Assembly: GCF_000463015.1 (NCBI RefSeq)
Contig: NC_022247.1
Span: forward strand, 1,178,001 to 1,242,000
DNA length: 64,000 nucleotides
Reading direction: 5' to 3'
DNA from: Variovorax paradoxus B4
GTDB taxonomy: Bacteria > Pseudomonadota > Gammaproteobacteria > Burkholderiales > Burkholderiaceae_C
The position numbers and the translations under genes are program-made. The notes beneath the pieces were generated by a model, which had not been told where the DNA came from, did not search any database, and saw nothing but the letters and a program-made list of their open reading frames with translations. Of this stretch, positions 35,964 to 42,095 are shown one piece after another (within the stretch, counting starts at the first letter, position 1; every line of letters starts with the position of its first letter).

Positions 35964-37715
35964 ATGCCGGACCAAAACCCCAAGAAGAAGCTGCGCTCGA
36001 CCGAATGGTTCGGCTCGGCCGACAAGAACGGCTTCATGTACCGCAGCTGGATGAAGAACCAGGGCATACCGGACCACGAGTTCGACGGCCGCCCGATCAT
36101 CGGCATCTGCAACACCTGGTCGGAGCTCACACCCTGCAACGCGCACTTCCGCAAGATTGCCGAACATGTGAAGCGCGGCATCTCGGAGGCGGGCGGCTTT
36201 CCGGTCGAGTTTCCGGTGTTCTCCAATGGCGAATCGAACCTGCGGCCGACAGCCATGCTCACGCGCAACCTTGCGAGCATGGACGTGGAGGAAGCCATCC
36301 GCGGCAACCCGGTCGATGCGGTGGTGCTGCTCACGGGCTGCGACAAGACCACGCCCGCATTGCTGATGGGGGCGGCGAGCTGCGACATACCGGCCATCGT
36401 GGTCACGGGCGGGCCGATGCTCAACGGCAAGCTCGACGGCAAGGACATCGGCTCGGGCACGGCCGTGTGGCAGCTGCACGAGTCGCTCAAGGCCGGCGAG
36501 ATCAACCTGCACCAGTTCCTTTCGGCCGAAGGCGGCATGTCGCGTTCGGCCGGCACCTGCAACACGATGGGCACGGCCTCGACCATGGCCTGCATGGCCG
36601 AGGCGCTGGGCACCTCGCTGCCGCACAACGCGGCCATTCCGGCGGTCGATGCGCGGCGCTATGTGCTCGCGCAGATGTCGGGCATGCGCGCGGTCGAGAT
36701 GGCGATGGAGGGGCTCACGCTGTCGAAGATTCTCACGCGCGAGGCTTTCGAAAACGCCATTCGCGTCAACGCAGCCATCGGCGGGTCGACCAATGCGGTG
36801 ATCCACCTGAAGGCCATCGCGGGGCGCATCGGCGTCGACCTCGAGCTCGAGGACTGGACGCGCATCGGTGGCAACACGCCGACCATCGTCGACCTCCTGC
36901 CCTCGGGTCGCTTCCTCATGGAAGAGTTCTACTACGCGGGCGGCCTGCCCGCGGTGCTGCGGCGCCTTGGCGAGAGCGGCCTGCTGCCGCACCCGGGCGC
37001 GCTCACCGTCAACGGCCGGTCGATCTGGGACAACGTGCGCGAGGCGCCGAGCCTCAACGACGAGGTGATTCGCCCGCTCGACAAGCCGCTGATTGCCGAC
37101 GGCGGCATTCGCATCCTGCGCGGCAACCTGTCGCCGCGCGGCGCGGTGCTCAAGCCCTCGGCCGCATCGCCCGAGCTGCTGAAGCACCGCGGCCGCGCGG
37201 TGGTGTTCGAGAACCTCGAGCACTACAAGGAGCGCATCGTCGACGAGAGCCTCGAGGTCGATGCGAACTCGGTGCTGGTGATGAAGAACTGCGGCCCCAA
37301 GGGCTACCCCGGCATGGCCGAGGTCGGCAACATGGGGCTGCCGCCCAAGCTGCTGCGCCAAGGCATCAAGGACATGGTGCGCATCTCGGATGCGCGCATG
37401 AGCGGCACGGCCTACGGCACGGTGGTGCTGCACGTCGCGCCCGAGGCGGCCGACGGCGGACCGCTCGCGGCGGTGCGCGACGGCGACTGGATCGAGCTCG
37501 ACTGCGATGCGGGCCGCTTGCACCTCGACATCAGCGACGAAGAACTCGCCTCGCGCCTGGCTTCGCTGACCAGCACCGATGCGCAGCCCATGAGCACGCG
37601 CGGCGGCGGCTACCAGAAGCTCTACGTCAACCACGTGCTGCAGGCCGATGAAGGCTGCGACTTCGATTTTCTGGTGGGCTGCAGAGGTTCCGCCGTTCCC
37701 CGCCACTCACACTGA
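35964..37715 (+). CDS. IlvD/Edd-family aldonate dehydratase (probable L-arabinonate dehydratase)
   Basis: A 583-residue Fe-S dehydratase. It starts MPDQNPKKKLRSTEWFGSAD, with the family block FDGRPIIGICNTWSELTPCNAHFR, the cluster cysteines in LLTGCDKTTPALLMGA and SAGTCNTMGTASTMACMAEALG, and VNAAIGGSTNAVIHL. The C-terminal part contains VLVMKNCGPKGYPGMAEVGN and ISDARMSGTAYGTVVLHVAPE. The STEWFG opening and lack of ILV genes nearby fit the sugar-acid dehydratase branch (A. brasilense AraC type; L-arabinonate, D-galactonate, L-fuconate). It makes 2-keto-3-deoxy acids for the next enzyme, whose gene starts 6 bp after this stop. Confidence 0.9.
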   Translation: MPDQNPKKKLRSTEWFGSADKNGFMYRSWMKNQGIPDHEFDGRPIIGICNTWSELTPCNAHFRKIAEHVKRGISEAGGFPVEFPVFSNGESNLRPTAMLTRNLASMDVEEAIRGNPVDAVVLLTGCDKTTPALLMGAASCDIPAIVVTGGPMLNGKLDGKDIGSGTAVWQLHESLKAGEINLHQFLSAEGGMSRSAGTCNTMGTASTMACMAEALGTSLPHNAAIPAVDARRYVLAQMSGMRAVEMAMEGLTLSKILTREAFENAIRVNAAIGGSTNAVIHLKAIAGRIGVDLELEDWTRIGGNTPTIVDLLPSGRFLMEEFYYAGGLPAVLRRLGESGLLPHPGALTVNGRSIWDNVREAPSLNDEVIRPLDKPLIADGGIRILRGNLSPRGAVLKPSAASPELLKHRGRAVVFENLEHYKERIVDESLEVDANSVLVMKNCGPKGYPGMAEVGNMGLPPKLLRQGIKDMVRISDARMSGTAYGTVVLHVAPEAADGGPLAAVRDGDWIELDCDAGRLHLDISDEELASRLASLTSTDAQPMSTRGGGYQKLYVNHVLQADEGCDFDFLVGCRGSAVPRHSH

Positions 37716-37721
37716 TCCATC

Positions 37722-38639
37722 ATGACCCCCAGATACCGCGGCATCTTCCCGGTGGTGCCGACCACCTTCACCGAACAGGGCGCGCTCGACCTCGAGAGCC
37801 AGAAGCGCTGCGTCGATTTCATGATCGACGCGGGTTCCGACGGACTCTGCATCCTCGCCAACTTCTCCGAGCAGTTCGTGCTCTCCGACGAAGAGCGCGA
37901 GGTGCTCACGCGCACGGTGCTCGAGCATGTGGCGGGCCGCGTGCCGGTGATCGTCACCACCACCCACTACAGCACCCGCATCTGCGCCGAACGCAGCCGG
38001 CGTGCGCAGGACATGGGCGCTGCCATGCTGATGGTGATGCCGCCCTACCACGGCGCCACCTTCCGCGTGCCGGAGCCGCAGATCTTCGAGTTCTATGCCG
38101 GCCTCTCCGATGCGGTGAACATCCCGATCATGATCCAGGACGCGCCCGCGAGCGGCACGCTGCTGTCGGCCGCCTTTCTGGCACGCATGGCGCGCGAGAT
38201 CGAACAGGTGGCGTATTTCAAGATCGAGACCCCGGGAGCCGCGTCCAAGCTGCGCGAACTGATCCGCCTGGGCGGCGATGCCGTCGAAGGCCCGTGGGAC
38301 GGCGAGGAAGCCATCACGCTGATGCCCGACCTCGATGCCGGCGCCACCGGCTCGATGACGGGCGGCGGCTATCCCGACGGCATCCGCCCGATCATCGAGG
38401 CACACCGCGCGGGCGACCGCGACAAGGCCTTTGCGCTCTACCAGCAGTGGCTGCCGCTCATCAACTACGAGAACCGCCAGGCCGGCCTCCTGGCCTGCAA
38501 GTCGCTCATGAAGGAGGGCGGCGTGATCGCCTGCGAGGCGCCGCGGCATCCGCTGCCGGCGATGCACCCCGAGACACGCGCCGGCCTGATCGAGACGGCG
38601 AAGCGGCTCGATCCGCTGGTGCTGCGCTGGGGGCGTTGA
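37722..38639 (+). CDS. L-2-keto-3-deoxyarabonate dehydratase (DapA/NAL superfamily)
   Basis: A 305-residue TIM-barrel lyase. The N-terminus GIFPVVPTTFTEQGALDLES, the SDGLCILANFSEQFVLSDEER block and the VIVTTTHYSTRICAERS segment resemble, as I recall it, the characterised A. brasilense enzyme (AraD type), rather than DapA. The Schiff-base lysine is in VAYFKIETPGAASKLREL. EGPWDGEEAITLMPDL and GATGSMTGGGYPDGIRP follow. The reaction removes water and ammonia-independently converts L-KDA to 2-oxoglutarate semialdehyde, the substrate of the aldehyde dehydrogenase that heads the operon. This gene closes the operon; its end is overlapped antisense by a LysR gene. Confidence 0.92.
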   Translation: MTPRYRGIFPVVPTTFTEQGALDLESQKRCVDFMIDAGSDGLCILANFSEQFVLSDEEREVLTRTVLEHVAGRVPVIVTTTHYSTRICAERSRRAQDMGAAMLMVMPPYHGATFRVPEPQIFEFYAGLSDAVNIPIMIQDAPASGTLLSAAFLARMAREIEQVAYFKIETPGAASKLRELIRLGGDAVEGPWDGEEAITLMPDLDAGATGSMTGGGYPDGIRPIIEAHRAGDRDKAFALYQQWLPLINYENRQAGLLACKSLMKEGGVIACEAPRHPLPAMHPETRAGLIETAKRLDPLVLRWGR

Positions 38640-39558
38640 CAGCAGCGCCGCGCCCTTCGACGAAGTAGGGCGCGACGATTTCGGTGAGCCAGTCCATCAC
38701 GGCCAGCACGCGTGGTGCCAGCTGGCGCCGGTTGGCGTAGAGCAGCGAAACCGGCATTGGGCGCGCGTTGAACTCCGGCATCACCTGCACGAGCGCGCCG
38801 GCGGCGAGGCTCGCCTCCAGGCCTGCGACCGGCGCCTGGATCAGACCCAGGCCGGCCAGCGCGGCCGCCTGGTAGGCGTCGGTGCCATTCACCGTGACGG
38901 TCGCACGCACGGGCCATGTCTTGTACAAGCCATCGGCGGGGTCGAGGTATTCCCAGCCTGCAGCGCTGGAGGAGAGCGTCTGCGCGAAATGAACGACGCG
39001 GTGCTGCGCCAGGTCGTCGAGCGTGCGGGGCGTGCCGTGCGCGCGCAGATAGCCAGGGCTCGCGGTATTGGCCATCCGCATGGCACCGAGCGGCCGCGCG
39101 ACGAGTTCCGAGTCGCCGAGCATGCCGACGCGCAACACGCAGTCGAAGCCTTCGTGCACGAGGTCGACGCGGCGGTCCGAGGTGCTGATGCCGACTTCGA
39201 GCGCGGGATGCCGCGCCAGGAATTCGGGCAGGCGCGGAATGACGAGGTCGCGCGCCACCACGTTAGGCAGATCGATGCGCAGTCGCCCCGTGAGGCCGCC
39301 GGCGTGCGAATGGAACATGGTGGCGAGCTGCTCGCCCTCGGCCAGGTAGTCCTTGCAGCGTTCGAGGAAGCGCCCTCCGTCCTCGGTGAGCCGCACGCTG
39401 CGCGTCGTGCGCTGCAGGAGCCGCGTGCCGAGCCGCTCTTCGAGTTGCTGCACGGCCACCGACACGCGCGCGCGGGTCAGGCCGAGCTGGTCCGCGGCGC
39501 GACTGAAGCTCGCGAGCCCGGCCACCCTCGAAAAGATGCGCAATTCGTCGGTGTTCAT
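38506..39558 (-). CDS. LysR-family regulator with C-terminal tail overlapping the arabinose operon
   Basis: A 350-residue LTTR, about 45 residues longer than usual. The HTH domain (1-60) is FSRVAGLASFSRAADQLGLTRARVSVAVQQLEERLG, then RTTRSVRLTEDG. The effector domain ends near YFVEGRGAA (about residue 305). The remaining Ala/Arg/Ser-rich tail runs 134 bp antisense into the keto-deoxyarabonate dehydratase gene and has shadow-like composition. Loss of an earlier stop codon is a simple explanation. The protein type (CrgA/PA0477-like) is usually divergent from the gene it controls, here an SDR oxidoreductase 120 bp away. Confidence 0.85.
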   Translation of the reverse strand: MNTDELRIFSRVAGLASFSRAADQLGLTRARVSVAVQQLEERLGTRLLQRTTRSVRLTEDGGRFLERCKDYLAEGEQLATMFHSHAGGLTGRLRIDLPNVVARDLVIPRLPEFLARHPALEVGISTSDRRVDLVHEGFDCVLRVGMLGDSELVARPLGAMRMANTASPGYLRAHGTPRTLDDLAQHRVVHFAQTLSSSAAGWEYLDPADGLYKTWPVRATVTVNGTDAYQAAALAGLGLIQAPVAGLEASLAAGALVQVMPEFNARPMPVSLLYANRRQLAPRVLAVMDWLTEIVAPYFVEGRGAAVNAPSAAPADRAASPSRSGRRVSRGASPAADAAAPRRRSRRPPS

Positions 39559-39632
39559 GGCCGAGGATTGTTTCCTTGTTGGATAACAGTGTGCGTAGTT
39601 TCGCGGAATTTATCTTTCTGCCGGTAATTTTT

Positions 39633-39675
39633 AAAGTCCACCCATCGACTTGCCGATCAACCCATCGAGGACTTT
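39633..39675 (+). promoter_or_regulatory. Inverted and direct repeats in the SDR leader covering its ribosome-binding site
   Basis: AAAGTCC (39633-39639) is complementary to GGACTTT (39669-39675), just before the ATG at 39679, and would bury the GAGG Shine-Dalgarno (39667-39670). A direct repeat ACCCATCGA lies within it at 39640-39648 and 39660-39668. It could be an RNA hairpin or a protein-binding site for the divergent LysR. Confidence 0.35.
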
Positions 39676-39678
39676 GAA

Positions 39679-40458
39679 ATGACAGCTTCCACACTCCCTC
39701 ACCCGTCCCGCATCGCACTCATTACCGGCGGCAGCCGCGGCCTCGGCCGCAGCGCCGCACTGGCGCTCGCCGTCGATGGCGTCGACGTGATCCTCACCTA
39801 CGTGTCGAACGACGCCAGCGCGCAGGCGGTGGTGGCGGAGATCGAGGCGAAGGGGCGCCGCGCAGTCGCACTCAGGCTCGACGTCGGCGACAGCAAGACC
39901 TTCGCCGCATTCGCGGATTCGGTGAAGGCGGCGCTGGCTGCCACCTGGCAGCGCGAGCGCTTCGACTTCCTGGTGAACAACGCCGGGGTGGGCCTGCACG
40001 CGAATTTCGAGGACACGACAGAAGCACAGTTCGACATGCTCTACAACGTGCACTTCAAGGGCACGTACTTCCTCACGCAAAAGCTGCTGCCGCTCATCAA
40101 CGACGGCGGGCGCATCGTCAACGTGTCGTCGGGGCTCACCCGGTTCTCCATGGCCGGTGCGTCCGCCTACGCCGCGATGAAGGGCGGCGTGGAAACGCTC
40201 ACGCGCTACCTCGCGAAGGAACTCGGCGCGCGCGGCATCGCGGCCAACACGATCGCGCCGGGTGCGATCGAAACCGACTTCAGTGGAGGCATGGTGCGTG
40301 ACAACCCGCAGGTGAACGCGATGGTCGCCAGTTTCACCGCGCTGGGACGCGCGGGCCGGCCGGACGATATCGGCGGTGCGATCGCGGGCTTGCTGGGGGA
40401 GGGCAATCGCTGGGTGAACGCCCAGCGCATCGAAGTGTCCGGAGGGATGCTGGTCTGA
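39679..40458 (+). CDS. SDR-family oxidoreductase
   Basis: A 259-residue classical short-chain dehydrogenase, probably NADP-linked. Cofactor motif TGGSRGLGRSAAL (T-G-x3-G-x-G), NNAGVG, the catalytic Ser in NVSSGLTRFSMAG, YAAMKGG (Tyr-x3-Lys) and the C-terminal IAPGAIETDFSGG are in register. The similarity style is of FabG-like 3-oxoacyl reductases, but without fatty-acid neighbours; a detoxification or xenobiotic ketone role is possible. It is divergent from a LysR gene, its likely regulator. Confidence 0.88.
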   Translation: MTASTLPHPSRIALITGGSRGLGRSAALALAVDGVDVILTYVSNDASAQAVVAEIEAKGRRAVALRLDVGDSKTFAAFADSVKAALAATWQRERFDFLVNNAGVGLHANFEDTTEAQFDMLYNVHFKGTYFLTQKLLPLINDGGRIVNVSSGLTRFSMAGASAYAAMKGGVETLTRYLAKELGARGIAANTIAPGAIETDFSGGMVRDNPQVNAMVASFTALGRAGRPDDIGGAIAGLLGEGNRWVNAQRIEVSGGMLV

Positions 40459-40485
40459 GCACGCGGCGTCCCCAGCGGGTTTCGC

Positions 40486-40740
40486 TCAGCTCTTCTCGAG
40501 TTCGCTCACTTGCAGCGACAGGTCGAACAGCTTGGACTTGCTCGCGTAGTAGCGGTCGAGCCGCCATTCCTTCAGGATGTCCATGGCGAGCTCGAAGCTC
40601 TTGTAGTCGAGGCTGTAGAGCGTGACCAGTTCGAAGCTGCGTTCGGATTCGAGCGCCAACACGAGCTGCGCCAGGATCTTGGCCGACTCGTTGGCCGGGT
40701 CCGTTTCTATGAATCGGCGAGCGACCTTGATGGCATTCAT
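40486..40740 (-). CDS. Small hypothetical protein
   Basis: An 84-residue soluble protein, MNAIKVARRFIETDPANES, composed of helices (ESAKILAQLVLALESERSF; YKSFELAMDILKEWRLDRYY). The charged, aromatic-bearing composition is unlike random high-GC shadow translation, which supports a real gene. I do not recognise a family. It is convergent with the SDR gene, ending 27 bp from it; upstream is a 174-bp gap without other signals. Confidence 0.6.
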   Translation of the reverse strand: MNAIKVARRFIETDPANESAKILAQLVLALESERSFELVTLYSLDYKSFELAMDILKEWRLDRYYASKSKLFDLSLQVSELEKS

Positions 40741-40914
40741 GGGATAGTGTTCCTCGGTAGGCAGAGACCGAGAACTATAGCTAGCACGCCCTCATGCTTT
40801 ATGACAGTCTTGTGACAAGCGAGGGTCATTGCCCTTGCGGGCGGGTGATGCATGCATGTATCCGCCGCCGCCCGGGCTGGGCGACGGGGGTATCAAACCA
40901 CGGGGCAGGCTGCT

Positions 40915-41433
40915 TCAGCGCATCGGCGCCGGCATCGGCGCCGGCATCGGCGCCGGCATGGGCATCGGTTCCATCGGTGCGATGGGCGCAATGGCCGGTG
41001 GCGGAACGCGCGAAGGCGCGGGCATCGGCGCCGGCATCGCGGCGGGTGCGGGCATGACGACGGTGGTGACCGATTCGCGGATCACGCCGCCGCCCATCAC
41101 GCTGCCCTCCACATTGCCGCGGGTATTGCCGCTGCCGCCCATCACGCGTGCCTCGCAGTCTGCGCGGTCGGCCGGTGGCTGGAGTCCGCAGCGCGCGAGG
41201 GCATTGCGCTGGTAGTCGGGCGCGCTGGTCAATCCGCCTCGCGCGGCTTCCTGGCGTGCGGCGCCGGCCTCGCGGATGCAGGCTGCGCGGTCCTGCTGGT
41301 TGTGTCCGCAGACCGCGAGCTCCTGCTGGTAGGTGGAGTCGCCGCGGCGCGGCTGGGCCGAGGCCGACGTGGCGGCGGCAAGGCCGCCCACGGCAATCAG
41401 GGCGGCAATCATCGAACGGGTGGTGCTGTTCAT
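40915..41433 (-). CDS. Small exported protein, four-Cys paralogue B, with Pro-Ala-Met repeat tail
   Basis: A 172-residue protein with a signal peptide ending at SASAQ. The mature part has four cysteines in C-x8-CIREAGAARQEA ... ARCGLQPPADRADCEARVMGG, then the motif EGSVMGGGVIRESVT. A low-complexity tail of Pro/Ala/Met repeats (PAPMPAPM units) follows, encoded by 12-bp tandem repeats. It is a paralogue of the next gene upstream (41514-41927), sharing the Cys block and SVMGGGVIRE motif. I know no characterised family. It is likely periplasmic; both genes run in the same direction as, and downstream of, cphA. Confidence 0.7.
   Translation of the reverse strand: MNSTTRSMIAALIAVGGLAAATSASAQPRRGDSTYQQELAVCGHNQQDRAACIREAGAARQEAARGGLTSAPDYQRNALARCGLQPPADRADCEARVMGGSGNTRGNVEGSVMGGGVIRESVTTVVMPAPAAMPAPMPAPSRVPPPAIAPIAPMEPMPMPAPMPAPMPAPMR
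40921..40956. repeat. Three tandem 12-bp units CATCGGCGCCGG
   Basis: Exact tandem triplication of a 12-mer at the 3' end of the small exported protein gene, followed by degenerate units. It encodes the repeating Pro-Ala-Pro-Met tail, so copy number changes would alter tail length in frame. Confidence 0.9.
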
Positions 41434-41513
41434 GGGGTGCTCCTTGGAGTGACCTGAGACATGAAACTGTTGGACAGGGTGGGCCGCATCGGGTTCCGCG
41501 CGGCCGGTGTTCA

Positions 41514-41927
41514 TCAGCGCGTGGGTGCGGCCGGTTGCGCCGGCAGCGGGGTGACCGTTTCGCGGATGACGCCGCCGCCCATCACGCTGCCTTCGGTGCT
41601 GGTGCGTGCGCCGCCCTGCAGGCGGGCCTCGCAGTCGGCGCGGTCGGCCGCAGGCTGTTCGCGGCAGCGCGCCATTGCATTGGCGTCGTAGCGGCCGGGG
41701 CTGGCGCTCGTGAGGCCGTTGCGCCCCGCTTCCTGGCGTGCAGCGCCGGCTTCGCGCAGGCACGCCGCACGGTCTTGCTGCACGCCGTCGCAGGTGGCGC
41801 GCTCCTGCTGCGCGCGCGCGGCCGTGCCGGGCGCCTGCGCCTGGGCGAGCGATGGGCCCAGAAAAAGGAAGCCGCTTGCTGCAAAAAGCGCGGCAGCAGA
41901 AAGGGCGGAACGAACTGTTGTTGTCAT
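41514..41927 (-). CDS. Small exported protein, four-Cys paralogue A
   Basis: A 137-residue protein starting MTTTVRSALSAAALFAASGF, with an AGGAGC site before the ATG and a signal peptide ending near AQAQA. The mature sequence carries CDGVQQDRAACLREAGAARQEA, then ARCREQPAADRADCEARLQGG and TEGSVMGGGVIRETVT, the same framework as its downstream paralogue. The two Cys pairs (spacing about 8 and 10) could form disulfides in the periplasm. It lacks the Pro/Ala/Met tail. Function is unknown; the gene lies 168 bp after the cphA stop on the same strand. Confidence 0.72.
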   Translation of the reverse strand: MTTTVRSALSAAALFAASGFLFLGPSLAQAQAPGTAARAQQERATCDGVQQDRAACLREAGAARQEAGRNGLTSASPGRYDANAMARCREQPAADRADCEARLQGGARTSTEGSVMGGGVIRETVTPLPAQPAAPTR

Positions 41928-42095
41928 CGGGTGCTCCTGGTTAGGGCGCGCCCTCCGAAAGCGCGACCGGACACACAGTGTGGTCCGGCGCAACGCATGC
42001 AGGGTGTGGGACTGCACAGACAGCAGGCCCGGCCGGACTCGCCCCTGCGTGTGGGACGTGTCCGGCATGGGCCGGCGTGGCCGGCCCGGGGCGCG

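Noticed and set aside
40921..41060. Tandem repeats as a possible CRISPR-like array
   Set aside because: Units are 12 bp with no spacers and lie in a coding sequence.
40829..41215. Plus-strand frame with Gly-Ile-Gly-Ala repeats
   Set aside because: It is the reverse-strand reading of the Pro-Ala-Met tail of the small exported protein; that protein has a signal peptide and a paralogue, this frame has neither.
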